64,000 bases of DNA from assembly GCA_016801885.1 (NCBI GenBank), contig CM028889.1, forward strand, positions 6,487,501 through 6,551,500, given 5' to 3'. Of the stretch, positions 1-13,000 are shown in pieces. A model generated the notes under the pieces. That model made no database searches and was not told the origin of the DNA. It saw only the letters and a program-made list of their open reading frames with translations. Each line of letters opens with the position of its first letter. The stretch's first letter is position 1. This DNA is from Toxotes chatareus (taxonomy: Eukaryota > Chordata > Actinopteri > Toxotidae). Position numbers and translations under genes: made by a program.

Positions 1-1044
1 GGTGTCAGAGGGAAATATCTGGTAACTGGGTGGTAACTACTCGCCAAATGAGTGCCGGACAAGTGGGAGCAACAGTTTGGTGGAGCACTGATGTAGTGAC
101 GCAGCTCTTCAGGAGTACAAAACACTAAATAGTAAAAGGTCAAGAGGCAGGAGGGACATGAAGAATTTAAAAAAACACAAGGCGGGAGAGGAAACAGACA
201 AAAAGACAGAGAGAAAGTGAAGCAGGATGGAGCCTGAGGGGAGAGAAAGGGCCAAAACCACCAGGCCGACTCTGCTCCTGCTCTCTCCCAGTCAGCCCTC
301 TTCTCTACACAGGAAATGGCTCTCTGCAGCCAGAAGGGGTGGAGGTAGGGGGGCCTCCAAACAGCTGTACCCACCGTGGGCCAACTCAGGGTGGGGGCAC
401 AGACTGAGAGGAGAGGAAGGAGTAGGGAGGAGGGCAGTCCTTGGTAAAGATGGCTGACTCTTACATCTTTATCTTCTCAGATAGAGCCTTTAGTGAGTGA
501 TTGCAGTGGGTTTCCTTTTCTCCTTGGCATGCTCATTCTCAGAAATCTGTTCTGTGTCGTCAAATCACAGTAAACCACACACACACAAAAAAAAAAAAAA
601 GGCCAGCCAAATGTTTTAAACACAGTCACAAAACTGAAAAAGTCCAAAGCTTAACCCCTTTGAGCAAAATGAGATCAGGAAGATTTAAATCATTTTATCT
701 ACTGATTTTACACTAAAGCGTTCAGCTCCTGGCTTGTCTATAATACCATAATAATAATAAAAGGCTCCATTGAGAGAAGCTGGGCAGGTCTGTCTGTCTG
801 CCGGGGACGGACACCCGATACCCGGTTGAGACGATGCCCAGCCTGCCGCACGCCTTCAGACGTTGTTAGAGCAGACACACAGCACGCCCCTCCTGCCATC
901 CGCAATCCATCCACAGCCAATTACAAGCAATTTCCCTGTCTTGGGTGGGGTGAGGAGCGCGAGAGAGAGAGAGAGGGAGGAAAAGCAGTTGTCAGCCTAA
1001 AGCAGACACACATGGTTCTGTTTACAAATTGCCAGTTGTTTGGC

Positions 1045-1058
1045 TTTGCCATGGTAAC
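1045..1058. promoter_or_regulatory. near-consensus RFX X-box
   Basis: TTTGCCATGGTAAC differs from the symmetrical X-box GTTGCCATGGYAAC at its first base only. It lies in gmds intron 7. Confidence 0.35.
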
Positions 1059-1440
1059 ACACTGCTGACGCTGGCTCTATGGATGGACACAGAGACAGAG
1101 AGAGGCAGAGAGGGGGGTGGTGGTGACAGTCGCAGCCTTTGATGGTCCTCAGGGTGGGGTGAGCTTTCAAGCAGGAGAGATGGTTCATTTATGCATAATG
1201 TACAAATGTCCCACAAACACGCGTCTGTTTGCCTCCTGCCTTCATTCGGCCCCCCCCTCTTCCTCCTCCCCCACCTCAGTTCCCCTCAGCACCTCAGGCT
1301 TCTGTTTGGCTTCCCGAAATCCGCCTTTCCGAAACTGGAGACGCGCAGCAAGGAGGTGCCTGATTCACCAGAACTGGAATGTCGGCAGTTCCCACAGGAA
1401 ACCTGGAGCATCTCAAGCAAGGATGCCATGGACCGACGAG

Positions 1441-1482
<42 letters not shown>
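1441..1482. repeat. (CG)n(CA)n microsatellite
   Basis: Four CG units run directly into about 17 CA units. The alternating purine-pyrimidine run is a potential Z-DNA site. Confidence 0.95.
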
Positions 1483-1485
<3 letters not shown>

Positions 1486-2891
1486 GGCTACACATACAAC
1501 GTGTAAGTACACGACTAATAAGTCAGAGAAACCTAACAGAACAGGATGAAGAAACCTGCTGGATGGGACCCAACCACTAACATTTTTGTTAAGAATAAGA
1601 ATCACTCTCGCTCTCTCGAATCCAGGTCTGTTTGTGTTTTCTGAGGATTTTCCATTGACTCTGTATTCACTTCTGCTGCTTCGAAAATTCACTTTGTGGT
1701 GTGGAACAGCAGATGTTACGTTGTGACAGTGGAAATGTTATTTACAGCCCACGGGCCCTTATTCCACTCCACCTACAGGTGCCACACCCACCCGTCACTG
1801 CACATCTGTCTAAAAAAAAAATAAATGGGAATTTTACTTCTCAAATTGCATCAATGAAAATATACTGCATTTTGTCAGATGTGAATCTGCTTGCATGACA
1901 GTGAAATAACATCACACATCCTTTTTCAAAACCAAACTTTTGTCAGACTACCCACAAAAGGCAAAAATGATTCAGTGTGGTTACAGTTAGATATGACTGA
2001 GGGACAGTCTTCCCATATCAGGCAAAGAATAACGCTTCGCTGGAAAAGACTGACGCCTCCGCACCCCGCCTTAACAGCGTGAACCGCTGCTTCGCTACCT
2101 CCCTGCTCTGACGCAGTGACCCCACACTGTAATCTGCAGTTAAACTGTGCTACCCCACCATAACCTCCTCACTCCAACTCCCATCTCAAAGAGCACCCCC
2201 TGCCACCTCCGCCACCATCACCTCCTAATAATAACACGGTCCGTTGTGAGGGGTCTGCTGTCAGACATGGCAACCCGTCGAGTCTTTCATCTCGGCAAGC
2301 CCCACACACACACATTTTCCAACCTTAACCTATCACACACTTTGACGCACACATAGGAATGTGTGCTTCCTTACTGGGAAAAAAAAAAAAGCACACATTC
2401 AGGAACACTGAGCTCCGTCTGCTCCTGGATGAGGCGACCCCACTGTTCGTTTCATCTCTCCACTCCTTTCTCTGCTTGCTGCTGGCACCATTACGTTAAC
2501 ACAAACACTGTATTTCTGTCATCGTCCCTGGGACGTGGCGTTCTCTTAATATCTCTCTTTCTTCTGCGGGTGTTCGGGGAATGGCGATGGGGGCCTGAAG
2601 GGATCTGGGACATGGGTGAGTTGTGGGAAACCAGAGTGCAGTCTGTGGCCTCACAGCATGCGGCCCTCTCTCTCTCCTCCTGCTCCCTCTCTCTTTCTCT
2701 ATCTCTGTTTCTCTTTTGGCAGAGAATCATAGGAGGTTTCATGCAGATCGCATATTACGGCCTCAAATGATCTGGGAAAACATGCCATTAATGCTATGTG
2801 CACATCTGAACCCTGTTCAACTCTGAAGCAGTGCACGCACAGTTTATGTGTATTTCTCTGGGCTTGTGTGTGGCTATGGTGTGTGTTTTAC

Positions 2892-3019
2892 CTCCACGTA
2901 GTCTTTGGCGTGGCCCCAGTCCCTCTTGGAGTCCAGGTTGCCCAGGCTGAAGCTCTCCAGTTGGCCCAGGTGAATCTTTGCCACAGAACGACTGATCTTA
3001 CGCGTCACAAAGTTTGAAC
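2892..3019 (-). CDS. gmds: gmds exon 7 (residues 214-256)
   Basis: This 128-nt exon has acceptor ...TATGTGTTTTAG and donor GTAAAACAC. It completes Gly214 and encodes SNFVTRKISRSVAKIHLGQL, then ESFSLGNLDSKRDWGHAKDYVE after the last leucine. NLDSKRDWGHAKDYVE is the hallmark sugar-nucleotide binding segment of GMDs. The exon ends in phase 0. The next expected segment, beginning AMWLMLQ in human, was not found between bases 1 and 2891, so the rest of the gene lies outside the window. Confidence 0.97.
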
Positions 3020-3237
3020 CTAAAACACATACATCGAAAATGCTTTGTTGGCATCTTCTGAATTCAATTACAGTTTACATGGGATATAAATATCACCGAG
3101 GCTCAGCTGGGTCCAACACACACAAACACACGATAGTCAGAAACACAGAGACAAGGAGCAGATAAGTGAAATCAAGGCCTCCTCGTTGAAAATGCAGTTT
3201 AGAGATCCCAACCAAATTTCTACACAACACTCCATCA

Positions 3238-3283
<46 letters not shown>

Positions 3284-6200
3284 CCTTCCAAACCTCTACA
3301 ACTGCTCCAAGTCGTCTTTAGCCAAAACAAAAAAACTCAAGTAAAAAGCCACCCTCAGTAAAATCAATTGGTTACCACCTCACATTACAGCCTCTAGATT
3401 CTTTTAGATTCCCTCTCTCTCATTTTCCCCTTTAATTCAATGTTTCGGTGTCAATTCTGGGCTGGAAGCCAAGGCAAATCTCAGAGCATCGGCCTGTCAA
3501 AAAGTAACAGGGAAGTAAGTTCCACAGAAAAATGACAACCAAACAGGACCACCCTGACTCTGCCGGTGCTACGTCCAGTCCAGAATCACCGCATCGACAG
3601 CGAGCGGTGCACATTTGCCAGGTCGCCAAGTCGTGCTACTCATTCTAAGCAGACACATGTGGTGATATTGTCTGCGGGGGGAAAAAAAATGAGCTCCTAA
3701 TGACTATTTCTGTGCCACTTGCATGAAGTTAGAGAAGTTCTTGGGTGTTTTGGCGGCACACGGAGGGCTGGTGTCGTGTTCTCTACTCCTGCTGCGGGGG
3801 GAAAGATGCCGCGGTGAGCCTGCGAATAAATGCTCCAACCCTCCAACCCAAACACAGTATTATACTGATGGAAATCAACACTAAATATTAGGGTGTCATG
3901 ACTAATAATGCCACCACCTTGGTTGAAGCAGCCTATTAGAGCTTGAGAGGTTTAATTCTGGCTAGGCTCTTCCATCTTATGTTAAAGGCCAAAATGGCAG
4001 ATATGTGGGGATATGTGAAAATATCATTTCAAAGCAAAAGCTTGAAGCTTGCATCAAAGAGTTAGCTATTTTTAGCTGACACAACATCTCTACTGTACAT
4101 AAATCTCCCACAACCTTGCATGAACCTCTTCGAGACCTCTTAAGAGCTCCTACATGCTGCTTTTAAAACTCATCATGCTTGAGATGAATGTTGCCTTTAA
4201 GCTCCTCGCCCATCCTGGCCATAATAGCGTGGCTCTGTCTCAACACTGTATCACTGTTGCCCTGACATGGAGCAGAGCCTCCATTTAGACACAGGAAAAT
4301 CCCATGAACCCAATCATGCGAATGCACCAAATTTGTCGTAATTATTTCATAGGAAAGCGACAGCCCTGGGCAGGCTGAGTAAAAACAGACCAGAGAAGGT
4401 TAGACACGCTTATTTGAGAAAATACAGCATGTTGTGTGTTGGTAGCGGGTCACATGGCCCCCATGTCAACGCGGCTTTGACGCCATGTTGAGCTGGAGCT
4501 GAGCTGAAGTTTAAATGAGGCTCTGTGCAGTCTTCAGACTTTCCCTGGATTGCACTACAAACACTAATATCAAACTTAAAACAAAAAAGACATAAATCTT
4601 CAAAGTCATCTATTGTTCTTAGTTCTTTGAATCAATATTATTGACATGTTTATTAGGAAATAGCATCTGTCTACAGAGCGTGGATAAACTGTCGATGGAA
4701 ACCCCCTCTGATGTCAGACCTGTCCTGTCTTTGCATGATCGTCTCATCTGGCCCCAGGGCCGTTCTCTAACCTGGCAGGTCACCTGTTCTGGCAGGTACC
4801 ACCACCACTCCTGCTAAACTGTAGTCAAATGTTAACCAGCAATTATTCATCTGCCACTGATGCATCCATGACTGTCAGCTTTGCTCTCATCCACATCAGC
4901 TAGACAGGCTCTTATCTCATCACAGGTAATGGCATATCTACCACACACCTACACACACATGAACATACCAACATTCTCATGTTGGTACGTTCATGTGTGT
5001 GGGGATGGAACAATTAAGCAATTAATCAGTGGAGAAAAAAACGTATTTCAAAGGGGAACTCCACCAATTTTACACATGAAGATCAGTTAAGTAGTCACTA
5101 CTCAGCCAGAAACAGCTGCATAATGTCTTCTGTAGTATCGAGCCTGTGAGAAAAACAGGGCACTGGGAGTGTGAAAGGCATGGGTATTTAATCAAGCCAT
5201 CAGAGTGAACTGAAAAGATGATATTGGGTTGCACTGTGTTGGATCTGATGGTTTTGGATTTTGACCCATTTGGAAACTAAAAGTACAGGCATCTTCTGCT
5301 GCTTTGATCTTGAACTTTATATCATTTAAACTACAGTATGCTTTGCAAGTCCCCTTTATAAAAGTACAAGAGGAAATTACTTCATCTTTCTTTTTATTTG
5401 AATTTTTTGGGGCATTTTACTTTTATTTAACAGTGAGAGAGAGAGGGGCATGTTACGACACGCAGTCCCTGGCTGGAACAGAACCAGAGATGTTCTGGTT
5501 AAACGACATGAGTCTTAACGCTTGAAAAAATGGACAACTCAAGTACTCTTCAAATTATTTTGAGTGATTTATATCATTGTAAATGAAATATCTTGATCAG
5601 TTTTGAACTGTTGATCAGACAAACCAAACAAAATTTCACTTTGATCTCTGGAAACTTGTGATGGACAATTCCCAATATATATTCATGTTTTAATCATTAA
5701 TCAAAAAGTAACTGATAGACTACACATGAATTAAATTTTCATTAGTTGCAGCCCTCCATAGATTGCATGTGGGACGAGGCAATGTAACAAGACCCCAGAT
5801 TGGTTACTACAGTAAATTGGAAGGCAGGAGTTTGATGTGATCCAAAATCCAAGGGAAACTCAAGTTTGCAGGTTAAACGCAGGTTGTCAAAACTCTGCAG
5901 AGCCGAGTTGGCTCTTAAAAAGGTGGCAGAGGGATACAGTGTAGCACAGTACCTCCAATCAGTAATAAAGTCCATTATTTCCCCCCAAGCACACCTGTAG
6001 TCTCCTTGTAAAGCTCACACCTCTGTTTGGAGTGGCTCTGCTCCCTGCCTTCTCTAATTGGTGCGGTGTGGACCAGAGCGTGGGCCTAATGGACCGGCCT
6101 GCCTGGCTGCGGACAAAGCCTACTCTGTTACTGGCCCGGGTGTTAATGTGTTTCCTTTACTGGCAACGGCACCGCAGGACAACCAGAAGGAGGGGGTGGA

Positions 6201-6360
6201 GGCAAGGGAGAGGAGCCAGGGGGGCTAACAGAAGGTTTCAAACCCAAAAGGGCCGGCGGTGGACGTTTAACCTTGCCCGCAGCCCGGCGGAAAGTCTAAT
6301 AAAACCACGGGCCGTGAAAACTGAGCAGGCAGCAAAACCCATGCCAGAAACTGACACTTA

Positions 6361-6391
<31 letters not shown>

Positions 6392-9300
6392 ATTCTCACT
6401 TAACCGTCTCTTTTCTTTCTTTTTTTTTTTTCCATCATTCCTTTTCATTTCTTGGCCAGAGAAGCGGCAGGAAAAACGTAACACACGGGCTTCGTTGGCA
6501 CAGCTGGACTAAAATATGGGGAGAAATAGGAGGGGGAGGAGGAGGAGGGTGAGGAGAAATGTGCAGAGATGTCTCCCATCCAGAGCCAGGCCATGTGGGC
6601 CCAGACAGGATGGGGACGGGAGCTGTCGGCTGGGGGCTCGGGTCTGGGGGAGTCAGGGAGGGGACTGTGGGTTTGAGGGGATTTTGGCTTGACTGGCCCT
6701 AGTTACTCAACAGAATCTGTTGTTAGAGCCATGCTGCTAAAGAAAGGTGACTTATGAAGTCTGTCTTCAAACTGTGTGACGGCCCAGCCCTGACACAGTC
6801 AGACCTCAAGATGTCTGACTCACGCTCATATATATTACTGTCTGTGAGTGTATTTATGGGCATTTACTGATTGAGATTCAACCGCAGCGTGATTTATTCA
6901 AATCACTCTTGTGTAACATTTATTTAGAAGACATAATGTGTGGTCATGGCAAGGCCGAATGGGGCATTAGCTCTGGAAAAACTGAAAAGCCGAGTAAGTT
7001 GTAAATTATGTCAAACATCCGTGTTTTATGTCGTGAATTCAGTCGAACTATGAATTATGTCAAACATTAGTCAAGTTGATCTTCAGTGTTACATTTGCTA
7101 AGGTAGAACATCGACTTCCTTCCTAAGCCAAGTCTGCTCTTCCAACTTAAGACCTGCTCTGTTTTTCATCATCACGTAACAATGTTCCCAGGTGATCTGC
7201 AAGATCTTACTGAGTTTTCTGTTTTCTTAATAAAAATATGGAATGACTTGGTAACCAAGACTATTTTAACTAACCACATTCCAAAATTAGAGCTAATAAA
7301 TTCACTGTGAAAAGGATGAACAAAAAGACTCATTCCAATTATTTTCCAAATATTTGACAGTTGAATCATTTCTGTTGTGAGCTTGTCTGAACTGGCAACA
7401 TTCTGAAGATGGCAAAGAAAAAATAGCAGACATCATTTTGATTGCCACAGGGTTATCACAGGAACCCTTAAGATACCTCAATGCAGAGTTTACACACCTG
7501 TTTTGGAATTCAACCAGAACTGCAAATCCCATAATCCTGCTCTGTCTTTGAGCAATGGCCTAGGGGAGTGAAAGGCTTTGTGGCAGATTTGAAGTGAAAA
7601 ATGCAACCCTTAATTTCCATCTCCACTCCCACACGTTTAAGGATTTAGGTCTTGACTCTGTGGCCCTGTTTACATCAAAATGAACACGTTCTCATCTCAT
7701 ACCCATCTTCTTTATCTGAACAGAGTTATGAACAAAATACCTGACTTGCAGGAGCATTGAGTGAGGAATTCTGCAGGAGGAATCTTCCCCGGGTCAGGGG
7801 TTGGCCAAATTCCACCCAGGCCAAAGACCTGTCAGTGTCTGCCATCACCGTTATTGCACAATTCACATTCTGATTGATCTCTGGAGCCTTGACGAGGGGA
7901 GAATACTTGCGTTATATCCAAGATAGGTCATGCGCTGAGCTCTGCCAACACAGCGTCTATTCACACCTGACTGCTATCCTCATTCTGGGCTGACTCAAGA
8001 GACAGAAAGAAATGTGATGCGAGGACGGTTGGAATGAAGCGGAGGGATTGCAAAGACAAAGACAGAGAAAGCAACCTTTTTTTTTTTTTAATATGAAGTG
8101 ATGCAACCAGATGGATACACAGCACAGGGTGTGCAAAGGTGTGGGGAAAAAAGGGAGGGTGTGGAGAAAGAGATACACGAGTAGATGACACATGTTTTTC
8201 TCAAGCTTGAACACTGACAGCACCACCTCCGCAGAACTGAGAGTGAATGAGATAAAGTGTTTTACTCTAGTATCGAAAAACAAAGACGTAATTGTGTCTG
8301 GCAGAATTCTGCAGTTCGATTTAATCAAAATACCATAGAGCGACATCTTGGGGTTTGGTTGTCCTCCTGCAGGGCTCTGGCTGGAACTGGCAAAGGCTGA
8401 GAGACGGAGTGCCCTCAACTTGTGGTACAATTAGAGCTGCTCAAAGCAAGCACTCAGTCAACAAGATTCTTGGTTACCATGGTGATCAACAAACACAGAT
8501 TTGAGGGCGGCAATGGGGATGAGTGAAGGTAGAAACCTCACCGACCACGTGACATGTCTGACGCCAACTTAGGCTGAGACAGAGGGGAGCACCTTTGAGG
8601 CCACATGACAGACGTTGGTGGAAGGTGTGGAGGGAGAGAGGACGCTGTCATCAACTCTGCTCTGAGGCGTCACACTCCGCTCCATCTCAGCCCTCATCAA
8701 CACCAAACTAAACAAAAAGAAGACTGAAAAACAAAAAGGGTCCACTCCATGCTGAGTTCCATCTTACGAGATACTGCCAAATCTCCTTGACGGCCCCTGA
8801 CTGAGTCATTCCCATCTGAAGATTTCTTTGAAAATAACCTCACCAATAAATGGATAACATATCCTCTTACAAATCTACCATGCGATCTGACCTTTTGGGC
8901 TCAACCTCAACGAAAGCAGAAAGATGAAGCCAAGGCATGTAGAGGCTGAGAGGCTGTGTGTGTGTTTTCAGGGGTAGCATTGACTTTGGCAGTGCTATTC
9001 TAACTTCCCCAATGCTAACTGGTCTTCTCTCCTAACATAACAGTATATTATTCTATACTGCCAAGCATGAACCACAGAGCTCTCAGGGTGGAGAGATGAA
9101 TGGGACTTCCCCAAATAAACCAGGGGATTAGCCTACAACTGGAGCTGGTCAGTAGTAGCAACGGTGGATACACACAAAACATATTACTGTGCTGATTTAC
9201 TGCCTAGCCTTAGATCAACACACTGCTAATAACTAGAAATTAAACTTGGTTTTGTCTTTTATTGTCAAAATTAGATTTTTGGGGACTTTGAGGTGCCGTA

Positions 9301-10053
9301 TGCTTGTTGAATATGATGACCAAATAAACACATGAACTGGATATTTGCACAGATTTCACTGCTGATCACTCTTGCCAAGAGTCTGTGGAGTACTGCACTG
9401 TCTCATATGTCACAGCAATATGGAGTCTATTTAGCACCCCTGCTAACGCTAATCCCCCTCTTCAGAGTCAGTGTGAGGGCTGTTTGTTATGGCTAACAAC
9501 TAAGCTAACCGGAAAGGAGCTAGCCGCGGTGTGAACCAGCCGGCAGATGCAGGCTTCTGTTTGCTTTGCTTCACGCTGGATTTCCACCGGGTTATTTTTC
9601 CTTCACGACTGTCCGATTCCGACCTTTCGCTGCAGAACAATGGGGATCTGCTGTTTATTGGTTGAACGGTCAGGTGTTTACGAGAACGGTAAGAGAAACC
9701 AGAAGTACATTCCTGCTGGGATTAAGTCATCCTGGGAACTGTAAGAAACAGAGCTGCTTGTTGAATCCTACAGAGGGACAGTAAGTCTGAGGTTTGTATT
9801 AAGCTTCACTATTCCCTCTCCAGCCATTTCCAGCAGCCACCAGACCGTCCTATGTGACACACCACACCACGCCACACCAGGCTGTGGAGATGATTGGTCA
9901 CTGGTAGGTCACTTTAGTTGACACCATGAGCAAGTCTAAGAAGCTTGTTATTAAAGGGAAAAACCTTCCTCATAAAACCAAACATCTATTTGTTTCTCAA
10001 ACACAGAAACACACATCCACTGGCACCCTGGGAGAATGACATCACAGCTTTTC

Positions 10054-10087
<34 letters not shown>

Positions 10088-13000
10088 TGGGGGGGGGCGA
10101 TGTCAGAGCCACTCAAAATGACATCATGAACTTCCTCCCTCATTAGTGACTAATAACCCAGGGCTACAAGTGGCGTGGCAGGTACAGGAGGGGCAGCACA
10201 CAGGTAATGAATAATCCTTTATCTCTCTCCACCACATATGCGTTAACATGTTTTGGGTGTGGCTGAGAACAGAGGAGTGATGAAAATTCATCCTCCTGGT
10301 GATCTACAATACTTCACTAGCTTCTTTGGTCATGTCATTCAAGGAACAAAGAGAGAAGCTATTAATGTGAATTTATTCATTTTTGCGTGTTTTTAGCATT
10401 GTGTAAGTTTTTTTTCTTTTTCTTTTTTTAAACAGAACGATCTATACTGTGTCCCAAATTCACACAATATGTATGTTGAAACTGTATTCTCTCCGTACAG
10501 TAACACGTATCAGTGGTTATGTATTGCACACTAAAAGATTTACTGTACAAGCCTACACTGAAACAATGAAAAAATGTGCCATGGTGGTGTTTTGCAGCAC
10601 AAAGCACCAACTCCTCCCCTCTAAAGCCCTCCTGTGGGTGATGGAGCGCACAGCCAAACGCCCCCTCAGTGTGGCAGCGATAGGGTCACGGCAGGCCCCA
10701 GAGGCCCGGGTAAACACTGGCCGTTCCAGCCAAGACAAGCGCCACACTGGGTTGTGCAAGGCAGCCGTGGGACATCTGGCCACATCACAGCGCAGCGTTC
10801 CTGCTTTATGAGCAACAACAGCCGTAACTCTGAGAATAGAAGTGGCAGGAGTAAACCCGATGGCCTGCTGGAGAAATGCTGACTGAGGAGAAAGGAGGAG
10901 GAATACGTGAAATGAAGCAAGAGAGAGGAAGAAAGGGAAAAGAGTGAGTGTGTGTGGCAAGAATGGAAGGATAGAAGCCAAGTCAGAGAGGCAGATGAGA
11001 AAGAGCTGACCAAGGACCAGAAGGCTGAGGACGTGTTATTGGGAGGGCAGCAAGCTTTGCCCTTATAAGGTCACTGTGGGTACGTGTGGAAAACGACACA
11101 GGCCTCACTGACTTCACAGTTTCACAGGGACAATCAATCAGCCCTGTGAGGTGATTTTGGTTAATTGATCAGTTAAAAAGTCGATAAAACCTATGAAACA
11201 AACAGTCCAAAATGTAAGACATTCAGTTTACAAAGGCAGCAAATCTTAATATTTTGGAGGCTGGAACCAGTGAATGTTTGGCATTTTTGTCTGACTGATA
11301 AACCAACGAACCGATTATTATAATTGTAGATTAACTTTCTGTTGATTGACAAATTGTTTCAGTCCCACTTATCTCCATCACTCCTCCTGTCATGTAACCC
11401 ATTCTTTCTACTCACTTCTCTGCATCACTCATCATTCTCAGCTCGATTATGTCAACAAATTCTCTGTTACGCGACCTCGATGGTGACCACACCGTCTGTG
11501 CTGAACTGGCTGTAAACTACGCCAGTTCCCACACCTATCTATCTGTGGTAACCCATTAGGGTTTACTGGCTGACCTCTGACCTTGGCTGGGGTCGTGGCC
11601 AGGGCCTTCATTAGGGGATAAATCATAAACACCTGAGCGGCTGACCTGGGCGCAGCTCTGGGGCTGCAGTCATGTGGTATTAATTTTGGATTGCGGTGGC
11701 GTGTAAATCGGGTTAAACCAGCGCCTGCGACCCTCGGGGCTCAGAGCACATATTAAAAATGTGACCACAACCCTTTCACTATGTGTCATAATAGGTAATA
11801 GGAGTATGTGAGTGTGTGTGTGTGTGTATAGTTATGAGAAACCTGGATCCACCGGTGGATGAATATGACTTTATATGGGGCATGTAATTGAATACTTGTA
11901 CACAATCCAACAATGTTTTACCTCCTGTTTTACCGCTTTATTGTGGGTTTAGCCTGTTGACACATGACACAATATTAAATCATGACAAATTCAGTCTTAC
12001 CTTTCACTCCCTGTTTGGGTTAAGCAGCTTATATGCTTACATTTGATCCTTGTCTACAGAAAATGCTCCAGGAGATTTTGTGTTGTTGCTTCAGAGTGAG
12101 ATCTGATTTCATGATAGAATACACTTTTGTTTTCCTTTAACATTTAATGTATATTCTAAATAACAAGTCATCACGTCAGTACTTTCCCTAAAAACCTGAT
12201 GATGATTATTGACTTAAAGTCACCATTTAGTTTTTTAAGGCTTTTAACTGCAAAATAGGCCTCATCATAGATTAAATTTATGATTACTTTTTATTAAACT
12301 TTATTTGTTATATGTGTTTTCTTAGTGACTTTATAAACTTCACGTTATATTCTGTTTAAAAGATGTGTGTTCTAAATAAAGTAATGAGACTTTTTCTAAC
12401 TCCCGATCATTATAAACAACAGACAGAAAAGGAGTAACTTAATTTTTCCTTTTTAATTCCATTTTTATCGATTCAACATCCTAATTTCCCCATAGGATAA
12501 AAAACAGATACGACTTTTGTGGTTGACATGAAATAGCGGAGCGCATGTCGTGCTGTGAGCTCACCTCTCCTCGGGCTCTCATGGTTAAAGAGGATCCCGT
12601 TGACAGCAAACATGTTGTAGGCCTCTCGAAAGTTCACCACGATCCAGTAGGCGTAGAGCTTCGCAGCACCTGGGAGAAACAGAAACAGATTTGTACTCAT
12701 TTTTTATTTTTTTTTTGTAAACTCATACCAAAAAAGTGAAGAGATCCCACATCACACAAACCCCAACAGTCTTTTCAGATTCAGAAACTGTGGATTATAA
12801 CCGTTTGCAGGCAGACTTTTCTCAGTGACATGATGATTTTATTCACTCGGTCAACAAATAAAACCTTCACGCAGCCATTAACACCGTTCAGTCTTACAGA
12901 GTGACAATCTAAGCAGAGACAGAAACACTGATCCTCTCTTCTCAAAGCTGCAGACACAGAGAAACCATAAAAGAGAGAAGGATTCTGTGTTGTAACTACA

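Larger units (their letters stand above)
1..2891 (-). other. start of gmds intron 7 (incomplete)
   Basis: This is the donor side of intron 7, running off the left edge of the window. The minus strand was read for the expected following exon (AMWLMLQ...) and none was found. The region contains a (CG)n(CA)n tract at 1441-1482 and a near-consensus X-box at 1045-1058, but otherwise nothing recognisable. Confidence 0.85.
3020..12564 (-). other. gmds intron 6 (9.5 kb)
   Basis: This GT-AG intron contains a 23-bp hairpin (4952-5001), two copies of the AT-rich repeat family (about 5575-5755 and 11150-11368), CpG-bearing islands near 6040-6330 and 9440-9780, and microsatellites. The 600 bp next to exon 6 (11900-12500) are AT-rich unique sequence. 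No coding sequence was recognised. Confidence 0.9.

Noticed and set aside
1..2891. Search for gmds exon 8
   Set aside because: No minus-strand segment encodes the expected AMWLMLQ-type sequence, so the exon lies outside the window.
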